Shown one piece after another: positions 33,249 to 40,743 of a stretch of 64,000 bases of DNA. The notes under the pieces were generated by a model. It worked only from the letters and a program-made list of their open reading frames with translations. It did not search any database and had not been told where the DNA came from. Position 1 is the first letter of the stretch; the number at the start of each line of letters is the position of its first letter. The position numbers and the translations under genes were made by a program. This DNA is from Salinibaculum sp. SYNS191. GTDB taxonomy: Archaea > Halobacteriota > Halobacteria > Halobacteriales > Haloarculaceae. The DNA lies in NCBI RefSeq assembly GCF_037338445.1, contig NZ_CP147838.1, positions 2,666,001 through 2,730,000 of the forward strand, read 5' to 3'.

Positions 33249-34187
33249 CTACACCGGGTGGAACCAGTCCTCGTAGGCCGCCGGCGGGTCGTCGAGGATG
33301 TCGAAGAAGGTCGTCTGAATCTCGTCGGTGACCGGTCCCTTCGTCCCCGCGCCGATTTCGTTGTCGTCGACGGACCGGATGGGCGTGACCTCCGCGGCGG
33401 TGCCGGTGAAGAACAGTTCGTCCGCGGTGTAGAGTTCACCCCGCGAGATGGTGGCGTCGTCGTGGACCGTGTAGCCGAGGTCCTCGGCGATGTCGACGAC
33501 CGACTGGCGGGTGATGCCGTCGAGGATGGACTCCGCGAGCCCCGTCGTGTAGAGTTCGCCGTCCCGGACCAGGAAGATGTTCTCGCCCGGCCCCTCGGCG
33601 ACGTTGCCCTCCTTGTTGAGGACGATGGCCTCGGTGTACCCGTTGCCCTTGGCCTCTAAGCTCGCCAGCACGCTGTTGACGTACGCGCCGGTCGTCTTCG
33701 CGTTCGTGGGAATCTGGCTGGAGGCGTGCTTGCGCCACGAGGAGACGGCGACGTCGACGCCCTCCTCCAGGGCCTCCTCGCCGAGGTACGCGCCCCACGG
33801 CCAGACGGCGATGGCGACCTGCACCGGGGAGTTCCCGGGGTTCAGTCCGAGCGGGCCGTAGCCGTAGAAAGCGACAGGGCGGATGTAACAGGAGTCCAGT
33901 TCCTCCCGGCGGATGAGTTCCACCGTGGCCTCGGAAATTTCCTCGGGCTCGAAGGGAATCTCCATGTCGTAGGGCTTTGCGGACTGGTAGAACCGCTCCA
34001 GGTGCTCCTCCCAGCGGAAGATTGCGGGGCCGTCGGCGGTGTCGTAACAGCGCACGCCCTCGAAGACGCCCGTCCCGTAGTGGAGGCCGTGGGTCAGCAC
34101 GTGCGTCTGTGCGTCCTCGAAGTCGACGAACTCGCCGTCCATCCAGATGGTGTCGACGCCCTCGTACATCTCGGGTCGCTCGCTCAT
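33249..34187 (-). CDS. ilvE: Branched-chain amino acid aminotransferase
   Basis: A 312-residue PLP-dependent class IV aminotransferase for the last step of Val, Leu and Ile synthesis. Signature elements: GLHYGTGVFEGVRCY (about 34-48), YIRPVAFYGYGPLGLNP, the PLP lysine in SSQIPTNAKTTGAYVN and EGPGENIFLVRDG. The ATG at 34187 has GGAGGTG nine bases upstream and overlaps the stop of a 22-codon upstream mini-ORF. The mini-ORF begins about 25 bases after a TATA box, so ilvE is probably translated from the second start of this short leader. Confidence 0.95.
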   Translation of the reverse strand: MSERPEMYEGVDTIWMDGEFVDFEDAQTHVLTHGLHYGTGVFEGVRCYDTADGPAIFRWEEHLERFYQSAKPYDMEIPFEPEEISEATVELIRREELDSCYIRPVAFYGYGPLGLNPGNSPVQVAIAVWPWGAYLGEEALEEGVDVAVSSWRKHASSQIPTNAKTTGAYVNSVLASLEAKGNGYTEAIVLNKEGNVAEGPGENIFLVRDGELYTTGLAESILDGITRQSVVDIAEDLGYTVHDDATISRGELYTADELFFTGTAAEVTPIRSVDDNEIGAGTKGPVTDEIQTTFFDILDDPPAAYEDWFHPV

Positions 34188-34252
34188 CGCCGCCACCTCC
34201 GGCCGTGCGTCCGCGTCTGCGCCCCGAGCGGGGCGTCCGTCGCGTGTGCCAT
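34184..34252 (-). CDS. Leaderless upstream mini-ORF overlapping ilvE
   Basis: Twenty-two codons (MAHATDAPLGAQTRTHGRRWRR). Its TGA overlaps the ilvE ATG in the arrangement ATGA. The ATG at 34252 lies about 25 bases from the TATA element GGTTAAG (34273-34279), so a leaderless transcript would start at or next to this codon. A perfect CGCCCCG/CGGGGCG hairpin sits inside it near 34220-34236. The peptide is Arg-rich with only one Leu and no branched-chain run, so classical attenuation is not evident; translational coupling is more likely. It may be non-coding leader DNA. Confidence 0.45.
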   Translation of the reverse strand: MAHATDAPLGAQTRTHGRRWRR

Positions 34253-34272
34253 ACCCGACAATCTGTGGCCAC

Positions 34273-34279
34273 GGTTAAG
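34273..34279 (-). promoter_or_regulatory. TATA box of the ilvE transcript
   Basis: On the minus strand CTTAACC, centred about 25 bases before the mini-ORF ATG at 34252 and about 90 bases before ilvE, in the gap after ribB. Confidence 0.55.
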
Positions 34280-34315
34280 AGTCTTGACGGTCCCGCGCCA
34301 CGCCGAGAGGCCGGC

Positions 34316-34990
34316 TCAGTCGAACCGGTCGAGCAGTTCCGCCCCCTCGACGTAGGGGATGTCCGCGCGCTCGGCGTAGGCGCGGGCGGCCGCCGGCGGG
34401 AGCGCCTCGCCGGTCTCGTCGTCGAGCATCTCGCAGACGACGGCGGCGGGAGGCAGCTCGGCTGCCTCGGCGAGGGCGATGCCGAGTTCTGTGTGGCCCT
34501 GCCGGTCGGCGAGCAGGTTCGGTGCTGCCCGGAGGATGTGGACGTGGCCGGGCGCGCGGAAGGTCCCCGCGAAGTCGGTGCCGGCGGGGTCCGCGGCGGC
34601 GTCGGCCAGCGCCGTGATGGTGAGCGCGCGGTCGGTGTCGGTGATGCCGGTGCGGGTGTCGCGGTGGTTCACCGTGATAGAAAAGGAGGAGCGGTCGTCG
34701 TAGGCGAGGTCGTGGTCGGCCGCCGCGGGGTGGTCGATGGTCTCCTGGACGAAGGGGAGGTCGAAGGCGGCGGCAACCTCGTTTCCGAGCGCGACGCAGA
34801 CCAGGCCGCCGGCGTCGTTGCGCATCCGCGCGACGGCGTCGGGGGTCACCGCGCCGGCGGGGTAGACGAGGTCGGTCTCCCCCTCGCGGTCGGCGGCGTC
34901 GTGGATACAGACCGGCTGTCCGCGGCGGAACGCGTCGACGGCAGCGCCGACGCTGTCTGTCGTTCGGGGCATGTCACCGCTGCTCGACAT
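34316..34990 (-). CDS. ribB: 3,4-dihydroxy-2-butanone 4-phosphate synthase
   Basis: A 224-residue enzyme making the four-carbon precursor of riboflavin from ribulose 5-phosphate. Active-site motifs: [16 protein letters not shown] (about 30-45), [26 protein letters not shown] and [21 protein letters not shown]. The ATG at 34990 has GAGGTGAC upstream and overlaps the end of rbkR by 17 bases. An internal ATG at 34972 would start one base after the rbkR stop and is a possible alternative. It is co-transcribed with rbkR, linking precursor synthesis to the riboflavin kinase/regulator. Confidence 0.93.
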   Translation of the reverse strand: MSSSGDMPRTTDSVGAAVDAFRRGQPVCIHDAADREGETDLVYPAGAVTPDAVARMRNDAGGLVCVALGNEVAAAFDLPFVQETIDHPAAADHDLAYDDRSSFSITVNHRDTRTGITDTDRALTITALADAAADPAGTDFAGTFRAPGHVHILRAAPNLLADRQGHTELGIALAEAAELPPAAVVCEMLDDETGEALPPAAARAYAERADIPYVEGAELLDRFD

Positions 34991-35669
34991 GGACAGTCAC
35001 CTCGTCGCCGTCGGCGAGGTCAAGCGTGTCTCGCAGGCGGTCCGGGGCGATGACCTCAAGGTGGTCGTCGCCGTGGTGGGTCCGCTCTGGCGTGATGACG
35101 TGGACCGGGCCGTACGACCCTGCCCCGTGCAGCGTCGCGGGGTAGCAGTAGGCCGGGCCGTACGTCCGCTCGTCGTCCTCCCAGCCCTCGATGACGGTGG
35201 GGTCGATGGCACCTAGCCGGGCGCGCCGGCGGATGCTCTCCTCGGTGAGGTCGATGTTCAGCGTGCCCGCGAAGGGCTCGTAGCCGAGCTTCTCCACGAA
35301 CTGCTCCATGTAGCCCGGCAGCGTGATGTAGTGGCGACCCTCGCCCATGCCGCTGGTGACCGTCCCGGTTAGCTCGACGCCGCTGTTGCGCTCGAACAGC
35401 CGCCGGTAGTCGGCGTACTCGGCCTGGAGGTGCCGCTCGCCCTCGTCTGTGAGCTGCACCCACTGGCCGTCGCTGACGATGTCCCGCTCGACGTATCCGC
35501 CGCTGTCGAGTTGCTGGAGGCGTCTGGAGGCGGTCTGCGTCGAGGCGTCGAGCCGCTCGGCCAGCGCCGAACACGACAGCTTCGCCTCGCCGTCGAGCGC
35601 GCCCACCAGCGCGAGCTGTTTCAGCGTCGCCAGCCCGTCCGGACCGAGCGCTCGCTGCGTCTCTGTCAT
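34974..35669 (-). CDS. rbkR: RbkR: HTH regulator fused to CTP-dependent riboflavin kinase
   Basis: A 231-residue bifunctional protein. The N-terminal winged helix (about 1-85: [44 protein letters not shown]) is a DNA-binding domain. The C-terminal domain is the archaeal CTP-dependent riboflavin kinase (DUF120: [52 protein letters not shown]), which makes FMN. This fusion defines the archaeal riboflavin regulator RbkR. It heads the rbkR-ribB operon, and a perfect palindrome at 35701-35716 abuts its promoter, fitting autoregulation. Confidence 0.9.
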   Translation of the reverse strand: MTETQRALGPDGLATLKQLALVGALDGEAKLSCSALAERLDASTQTASRRLQQLDSGGYVERDIVSDGQWVQLTDEGERHLQAEYADYRRLFERNSGVELTGTVTSGMGEGRHYITLPGYMEQFVEKLGYEPFAGTLNIDLTEESIRRRARLGAIDPTVIEGWEDDERTYGPAYCYPATLHGAGSYGPVHVITPERTHHGDDHLEVIAPDRLRDTLDLADGDEVTVHVEQR

Positions 35670-35700
35670 GACTGACAGTTGGGTGTCTCCGCGGATAAGT

Positions 35701-35716
35701 ATAACGAATACGTTAT
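35701..35716. promoter_or_regulatory. Probable RbkR operator palindrome
   Basis: ATAACG-AATA-CGTTAT is a perfect 6-4-6 palindrome, 32-47 bases before the rbkR ATG. It sits right beside the TATA-like TTATACTTATC on the minus strand, from which a leaderless mRNA is expected. Its position suits control of transcription initiation by RbkR with FMN or CTP as signal. Confidence 0.65.
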
Positions 35717-35789
35717 GCGTCTCAGAAGTGTGAACTAGGTTGAACGTCGCCGGTCCGTCCGGGGACCGCTCCCGGCGCGGCCGTCGGCG

Positions 35790-36428
35790 TCAGTCCAGCC
35801 CAGAGGAGCGTTCGGACTGTTCGGCCTCTACCTCGCCGTTCCCGTCGCGGACGGGGTCCTCGAACAGGTCCGAGACGGCCGTCTCCCTCGTCTCGCCGAA
35901 GCCCGCGCTGAGCACGCGCGTCAGGGCCTCCTCGACGGTCTCGTCGGTCTCCTGGTACTCGTTGGACTCGACTTCGATGACGAAGCCGGTGGTGATGTTG
36001 GGTGCCGTCGGCAGAAAGAGGAGGTCGCGGCCGTCGCTGGTCTGCTTGCCGGTCTTGAACGCGGTCATGCGGAGCCCGTTCCAGGTCTCGACCTTCACGG
36101 GGGTCTGGAGTTCGTCGGTGCCCGACAGCGCGGTCTCGGCGGCCATCTTCGAGGCGTTGTAGACCACCCGCAGGCCGGGCAGGTGGTTGATGAGGCTGTC
36201 GAGCGAGCTCTCGACGACCGCGCCGAGAGCGGTCCGCATGAGAAAGCCCACCGCCATCACGAGCAGGAGGAAGACGACGAGCGTCAGTCCCACCCGGAGC
36301 ACCGGGGGTTCGACCTCTATCGGAATCCCCGCGAGCTGGTTGAATATCCAGACGACGACGAAAAGCGTCACTAGAACCGGGGTGAGGATGATGAGCCCGC
36401 TCGCGAAGTCGCGCTTCCAGGTGGCCAT
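35790..36428 (-). CDS. DUF502 membrane protein
   Basis: A 212-residue protein with two N-terminal membrane helices (about 9-30 and 44-66). The conserved DUF502 features follow: SGLIILTPVLVTLFVV at the start, INHLPGLRVVYNASKM, and a beta-rich cytoplasmic domain with FLPTAPNITTGFVIEV. The C-terminus is a long acidic tail. The family is widespread in bacteria, plants and haloarchaea, with no settled biochemical function. It is the last minus-strand gene before the rib operon, with its own AT-rich promoter (CTCATAACC) about 30 bases upstream. Confidence 0.87.
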   Translation of the reverse strand: MATWKRDFASGLIILTPVLVTLFVVVWIFNQLAGIPIEVEPPVLRVGLTLVVFLLLVMAVGFLMRTALGAVVESSLDSLINHLPGLRVVYNASKMAAETALSGTDELQTPVKVETWNGLRMTAFKTGKQTSDGRDLLFLPTAPNITTGFVIEVESNEYQETDETVEEALTRVLSAGFGETRETAVSDLFEDPVRDGNGEVEAEQSERSSGLD

Positions 36429-36469
36429 CGTGTTTCTCTGACGAGGGAACGGTTATGAGTCTGTTCGTT

Positions 36470-37303
36470 TCACCCCGAGAGCAGTGCACGCAGGGCGAAA
36501 CTCGCGGTGCCGACGTTCTCGGTGAGCCGGCGGTAGAAGTAGGAGAGCCACCGGCTCCCGTGGGGGACGTACTGCCAGACCTCCCGGTGGCGGGCCAGTT
36601 CGCGCTGTGCCCCCTCCCGGACGCCCATCAGCATCTGTATCTCGTAGTCGGTCCCGTACCGGTCGTGCAGCGACGCCGCCTCCGCGAGCATCGCCGGGTC
36701 GTGGCTCCCGACCGCGACGCCGCCGTCGAAGTGCTCGAACATGGACGCCAGCAGGTCGCGGTAGGCCTCGTCGACCGCCTTCTGACCCTGGATGGCGATG
36801 GACGCCGGCGGGTCGTAGGCTCCCTTGACGAGGCGGACCTTCCCCGGCAGCGGGGCCAGCCGTTCGAGGTCGGCGGGCGTGCGCCGCAGGTTCGCCTGCA
36901 CGCAGACGCCGACGTCGCCGTGCTCGCGGGCGTGGTGCTCGAAGGCGTCCAGCGTCGCGTCGGTCGTCGTGTGGTCCTCCATGTCCAGCCAGACGAAGGC
37001 GTCCTGCTCCGTGGCCGCCTCGACGACCCGCGCGAGGTTCTCCCGGAACACGTCCTCGCCGACTGAGAGCCCGAGCTGAGTGGGTTTGACAGACAGGCAG
37101 ACGCGGAGGTCGGTGGTGCCGATGTCCTCGACCAGCCGGCAGTAGGCGTCGGCGTCGGCGTCGGCGGGTGCCCGGTCGTGGTAGTGCTCGCCGAGCAGGT
37201 TCAGGATGGTGCCGATGCCGTCCTTGTCCAGTCGACGGGCGTGCTCCAGGGCGGCGGCGGCGGATTCGCCGGCGACGAACCGGCGCGCCAGCGGGGGTAA
37301 CAT
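36470..37303 (-). CDS. Proline dehydrogenase
   Basis: A 277-residue FAD-dependent TIM-barrel enzyme oxidising proline to pyrroline-5-carboxylate. Diagnostic motifs: LSVKPTQLGLS (about 75), VWLDMEDHTTTD, VRLVKGAYDPP (about 169), VGSHDP, EIQMLMGV and the C-terminal YVPHGSRWLSYFYRRLTEN. The start at 37303 (MLPPLARRF) matches the family, and CTTTAC lies about 28 bases upstream as a TATA element. It is a stand-alone enzyme; no pyrroline-5-carboxylate dehydrogenase gene is adjacent. Confidence 0.93.
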   Translation of the reverse strand: MLPPLARRFVAGESAAAALEHARRLDKDGIGTILNLLGEHYHDRAPADADADAYCRLVEDIGTTDLRVCLSVKPTQLGLSVGEDVFRENLARVVEAATEQDAFVWLDMEDHTTTDATLDAFEHHAREHGDVGVCVQANLRRTPADLERLAPLPGKVRLVKGAYDPPASIAIQGQKAVDEAYRDLLASMFEHFDGGVAVGSHDPAMLAEAASLHDRYGTDYEIQMLMGVREGAQRELARHREVWQYVPHGSRWLSYFYRRLTENVGTASFALRALLSG

Positions 37304-37439
37304 ACCTGCAACTTTTGCCCCACCGAGTAAAGGCATGTCGCCACTGTCTGGCGGTCCGCGCGAACGTCCGGAAACGACCGCGCCAGCGGGCACAAACCGA
37401 CTGCTCGGCAGGTCTCCTCGTCGTGGCGAATCCCCGAGG

Positions 37440-37465
37440 TTAATACGCGGGCGGGTGACCCCGCC
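37440..37465 (+). promoter_or_regulatory. carS promoter with GC-rich palindrome
   Basis: TTAATA (37440-37445) lies about 27 bases before the carS ATG. A perfect GGCGGG-TGAC-CCCGCC palindrome (37450-37465) fills the space between TATA box and start. It could be an operator, although short GC palindromes are frequent in such DNA. Confidence 0.45.
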
Positions 37466-37468
37466 GGT

Positions 37469-38014
37469 ATGGGACTGCTCGCTGTCGTCGCCACGGCCCT
37501 CTGGGCGATGCTGCCGGCGTACGTGCCGAACAACGCCGCCGTCCTCTTCGGTGGCGGCCCGCCCATCGACGGCGGGCGGACGATGGGTGGCCGGCGGCTG
37601 CTCGGCGACGGCAAGACCTGGCGGGGCACCGCCGCCGGGTGGGTCGCCGGCGCTGCCCTCGGTGTCCTCCTCAACGCCGTCCGCGACCCGGTGGGCGAGG
37701 TTATCGGTGTCTCGCTCCCGACGTTTCCACTCGCTGCGCTGCTGGCGCTCCCGCTCGGGGCGATGCTCGGGGACATCGGAGCCTCCTTCCTGAAACGGCG
37801 CACCGGCCGCGAACGCGGCGCGCCCTTCCCCGGCGTCGACCAGCTCGACTTCGTCGTGGGCGCACTGCTGCTCACCGCACTCGCCGCGCCCGGCTGGTTC
37901 GCCGACACGTTCACACTTTCCGTCCTCGCGGTGGTCGTCGTCGCGACGCCGCTGTTGCACGTGCTGACCAACGCTATCGCCTACCTGCTCGGGCTGAAAG
38001 ACGAGCCCTGGTAG
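37469..38014 (+). CDS. carS: CDP-archaeol synthase (CarS)
   Basis: A 181-residue integral membrane enzyme that transfers CTP to the archaeal ether lipid core, making CDP-archaeol for polar lipid synthesis. Motifs: YVPNNAAVLFGGGPPIDGG (about 18-36), LLGDGKTWRGT (about 44-54), GAMLGDIGASFLKRRTGRERGAPFPGVDQLDFVVG around 95-129, and four to five membrane helices. It is the archaeal CTP:2,3-di-O-geranylgeranylglycerol-phosphate cytidylyltransferase family at normal length. Confidence 0.95.
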   Translation: MGLLAVVATALWAMLPAYVPNNAAVLFGGGPPIDGGRTMGGRRLLGDGKTWRGTAAGWVAGAALGVLLNAVRDPVGEVIGVSLPTFPLAALLALPLGAMLGDIGASFLKRRTGRERGAPFPGVDQLDFVVGALLLTALAAPGWFADTFTLSVLAVVVVATPLLHVLTNAIAYLLGLKDEPW

Positions 38015-38051
38015 CGGGTCACCGGGGGCAGCCCGGAAGTGGTGCGCTTTT

Positions 38052-38074
38052 CACCCCTGCCCGTCGAAGGGGTG
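38052..38074 (+). promoter_or_regulatory. Inverted repeat just before hemC
   Basis: CACCCCT and AGGGGTG form a perfect seven-base inverted repeat with nine bases between, ending three bases before the hemC ATG. A TATA-like GCGCTTTT lies just upstream (38044-38051). In RNA the repeat would form a hairpin at the start codon; in DNA it could be an operator. Confidence 0.45.
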
Positions 38075-38077
38075 GTA

Positions 38078-39208
38078 ATGACCGAACGCGGCACGACGAT
38101 ACGCCTCGCGACGCGGGGCTCTGACCTCGCTCTGCGGCAGGCCGGGACCGTCCGCGAGCGACTCGAACAGCGCCGCCTGACGGTCGACCTCGTCGAAGTC
38201 GAGACAACGGGCGACCAGCTCCGGGACGAACTCATCCACCGGCTGGGGACGACCGGGGCCTTCGTCCGCGCGCTCGACGAGAAGGTCCTCGACGGCGACG
38301 TAGACGCCGCGGTCCACTCGATGAAGGACATGCCGACCGACCAGCCCGACGACCTCGTCGTCGCGGGCATCCCGGAGCGCGCGGCCCCGAACGACGTACT
38401 CGTCACGCCCGACGGGACGGAACTGGCGGACCTCCCCGACGGGGCGACCGTCGGGACCTCCAGCCTCCGCCGGCGGGCGCAACTGCTCGCCGAGCGGCCG
38501 GACCTCGACGTCCAGCCCCTGCGCGGGAACGTCGACACGCGCGTCGAGAAGTTGCTCGCGCCGTCGCTGACCCGCGAGTACACCGCCCGGCTGGACGCCG
38601 AGGAGGCCGAGGAGAGCGACGACGAGGACGATGACGGGGAGGACGCGGAGACAGAGCAGTACGACCGGACCGTCGAGGAGTGGTTCGACGACCTCGCCGA
38701 GATAGAGCGCCGCGCGCTCGAACGCGAGGTGGAGACGGAGTACGACGCCATCTGCCTCGCCGAGGCGGGCTTAGAGCGCAGCGGTCTGCTCCACCACCTC
38801 CAGGTCGAGCACCTGGACCCGGCCCAGTTCGTGTCCGCGCCCGGCCAGGGAGCCATCGCGGTGACGGCACTCGCCGGCGACACGGCCGAGACGATGCAGG
38901 GTATCCTCGACCACCCGCGGACGCGCGTGTCGACGACCGTCGAGCGGACGATTCTCGCCGAACTCGGCGGCGGGTGCGTCGCGCCGGTCGGCATCTACGC
39001 CCGCCTGCAGGGCGAGGTCGTGACGACGACGGTGCGCGTCCTCGGCGAGAACGGCAGCGAGGAGGTCGGGGCGACGCGGGACCTGCCCGTCGAGCGCCAC
39101 AGGGAGGCCGCCCGGGAGTTCGCCGCCGACCTCGCCGACCAGGGCGCGGCCACCCTCATCGAACAGGCACGGCGCGACGACCCCGACGAGGCCAAACGCG
39201 AGCAATGA
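38078..39208 (+). CDS. hemC: Hydroxymethylbilane synthase (porphobilinogen deaminase)
   Basis: A 376-residue enzyme joining four porphobilinogens into hydroxymethylbilane. Motifs: RLATRGSDLALRQAG (about 8-22), AVHSMKDMP, VGTSSLRRRAQLL, LRGNVDTRVEKL, EYDAICLAEAGLERSG, and the cofactor cysteine in LGGGCVAPVG. Between LRGNVDTRVEKL and EYDAICLA there is an insertion of about 55 very acidic residues (EESDDEDDDGEDAE), absent from bacterial enzymes of about 310 residues. The insertion is probably a surface loop of halophilic type. It heads a tight operon with cobA (ATGA overlap) and hemD. Confidence 0.95.
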   Translation: MTERGTTIRLATRGSDLALRQAGTVRERLEQRRLTVDLVEVETTGDQLRDELIHRLGTTGAFVRALDEKVLDGDVDAAVHSMKDMPTDQPDDLVVAGIPERAAPNDVLVTPDGTELADLPDGATVGTSSLRRRAQLLAERPDLDVQPLRGNVDTRVEKLLAPSLTREYTARLDAEEAEESDDEDDDGEDAETEQYDRTVEEWFDDLAEIERRALEREVETEYDAICLAEAGLERSGLLHHLQVEHLDPAQFVSAPGQGAIAVTALAGDTAETMQGILDHPRTRVSTTVERTILAELGGGCVAPVGIYARLQGEVVTTTVRVLGENGSEEVGATRDLPVERHREAAREFAADLADQGAATLIEQARRDDPDEAKREQ

Positions 39209-39972
39209 GCGACGGCACGGTCTATCTGGTCGGCAGCGGTCCCGGCGACCCGGAACTGCTGACGCTCAAGGCCCGCCGGCTCATCGACGAGGCCGACGTC
39301 GTCCTGCACGACAAACTCCCCGGCCCGGACATCCTCGCGGAGATTCCCGACGACAAACGCGAGGACGTCGGCAAGCGCGCCCACGGCGAGGTGACCTCAC
39401 AGCAGTACATCAACGAGCGCCTCGCGGAACTTGCCCACGAAGGCAAAGACGTGGTGCGGCTGAAGGGCGGCGACCCGACGGTGTTCGGGCGCGGCGGCGA
39501 GGAGATGCTGTATCTCGCCGAGCACGGCGTCACCTTCGAGGTGGTGCCGGGCGTCACCTCCGCCATCGCCGGCCCGGAGGTGGCCGGTATCCCCATCACG
39601 CACCGCGACCACGCCTCCTCGGTGACGTTCGTGACTGGTCACGAGGACCCCGACAAGGAGGAGTCGGCCGTCGACTGGGCGGCGCTGGCGGCCGGCGGCG
39701 GCACCATCGTCGTCCTGATGGGCGTCACCCGCCTGCCGGAGTACACCGCGGCGCTGGTCGAGGCCGGCATGGACCCCGAGACGCCGGTGGCGATGGTCGA
39801 GCGGGCGACCCGCGAGGGCCAGCAGATTGCGACCGGGACGCTCGCGACCATCGTCGACGCCCGCGACGGGGCCGGCATCGAACCGCCCGCACTGACGATC
39901 ATCGGCGACGTGGCTGGCACCCGCGAGCGCGTCGTCGACTTCCTCGCACCCACGGAGACGACTGATGACTGA
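39205..39972 (+). CDS. cobA: Uroporphyrinogen-III C-methyltransferase
   Basis: A 255-residue SAM-dependent enzyme making precorrin-2, the branch to sirohaem, haem (alternative route) and cobalamin. Signature motifs: YLVGSGPGDPELLTLKARRL (about 6-25), VVRLKGGDPTVFGRGGEE (about 84-101), GVTSAIAGPEVAGIPITHR and VMVERATREGQQ. It is a stand-alone methyltransferase without the sirohaem synthase domain. It starts inside the hemC stop (ATGA), and hemD starts eight bases before its own stop. Confidence 0.94.
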   Translation: MSDGTVYLVGSGPGDPELLTLKARRLIDEADVVLHDKLPGPDILAEIPDDKREDVGKRAHGEVTSQQYINERLAELAHEGKDVVRLKGGDPTVFGRGGEEMLYLAEHGVTFEVVPGVTSAIAGPEVAGIPITHRDHASSVTFVTGHEDPDKEESAVDWAALAAGGGTIVVLMGVTRLPEYTAALVEAGMDPETPVAMVERATREGQQIATGTLATIVDARDGAGIEPPALTIIGDVAGTRERVVDFLAPTETTDD

Positions 39973-40696
39973 GCCAACAATCGCCGTATTCCGACCCGAC
40001 GACGACCGCATGGCCCGCGCAACCGAGACGCTGGAATCGCTGGGTGCGGCGCCGGTACCCGACCCGATGCTGGCCGTCGAACCGACCGGCGCGTCCCCCC
40101 GGACGGACGCCGACTACGTCGTGCTGACGAGCAAGACCGGCGTCGAACTCGCCGCCGACGCCGGGTGGGACCCGGCCGGCGCGACGGTCTGTGCCATCGG
40201 CGCGTCGACGGCCGACGCGCTCGACGCTCACGGCTACGCCGTCGACGTCGTCCCCGACGAGTACTCCTCGCAGGGGCTGGTCGACCGCCTCGCGAGCGAT
40301 GTCGACGGCGTACGCGTCGAAGTCGCCCGCAGTGACCACGGCTCTGCGGTGTTGCTCGACGGGCTGGAAGCCGCCGGAGCGTACGTCCACGAGACGGTAC
40401 TGTACCGCCTGGTCGTCCCCGACGGTGCCGGTGTGTCTGTCGAGCGCGCCGCCGCGGGGACGCTCGACGCGGCCCTCTTTACCTCGTCGCTGACCGTCGA
40501 GAACTTCCTCGACACCGCGGCCGAACGCGGGGTCCGCGAGGCCGCTATCGACGGTCTGAACGACGCCGTGGTCGGTGCAATCGGATTACCCACGAAGGAA
40601 ACAGCAGAGGGGCTGGGCGTCGAGGTCGACGTCATCCCCGACGACGCGGACTTCGCGCAACTCGCGCGGGCGGCCGTGGACGTACTCGAATCCTGA
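39965..40696 (+). CDS. hemD: Uroporphyrinogen-III synthase
   Basis: A 243-residue protein with the two-domain HemD fold: IAVFRPDDDRMARATETLESLG at the N-terminus, YVVLTSKTGVEL, VCAIGASTADALDAHGY, YSSQGLVDRLA, LFTSSLTVENF and the closing IGLPTKETAEGLGVEVDV. It cyclises hydroxymethylbilane to uroporphyrinogen III. Sequence identity in this family is low, and context is the main support: it is the third gene of the hemC-cobA-hemD operon, overlapping cobA by eight bases. Confidence 0.92.
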   Translation: MTEPTIAVFRPDDDRMARATETLESLGAAPVPDPMLAVEPTGASPRTDADYVVLTSKTGVELAADAGWDPAGATVCAIGASTADALDAHGYAVDVVPDEYSSQGLVDRLASDVDGVRVEVARSDHGSAVLLDGLEAAGAYVHETVLYRLVVPDGAGVSVERAAAGTLDAALFTSSLTVENFLDTAAERGVREAAIDGLNDAVVGAIGLPTKETAEGLGVEVDVIPDDADFAQLARAAVDVLES

Positions 40697-40710
40697 CCGG
40701 CCGACCGGAA

Positions 40711-40718
40711 GTTTAAGT
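40711..40718 (+). promoter_or_regulatory. TATA box of the DHH nuclease gene
   Basis: GTTTAAGT is centred about 29 bases before the ATG at 40744 in the 47-base gap after hemD, indicating a separate, near-leaderless transcript. Confidence 0.6.
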
Positions 40719-40743
40719 CCCGGGACGCGCGTATCTCGCCCCG

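Noticed and set aside
33436..34272. 278-codon Arg-rich frame overlapping ilvE
   Set aside because: Out-of-frame shadow of ilvE with extreme Arg/Gly content.
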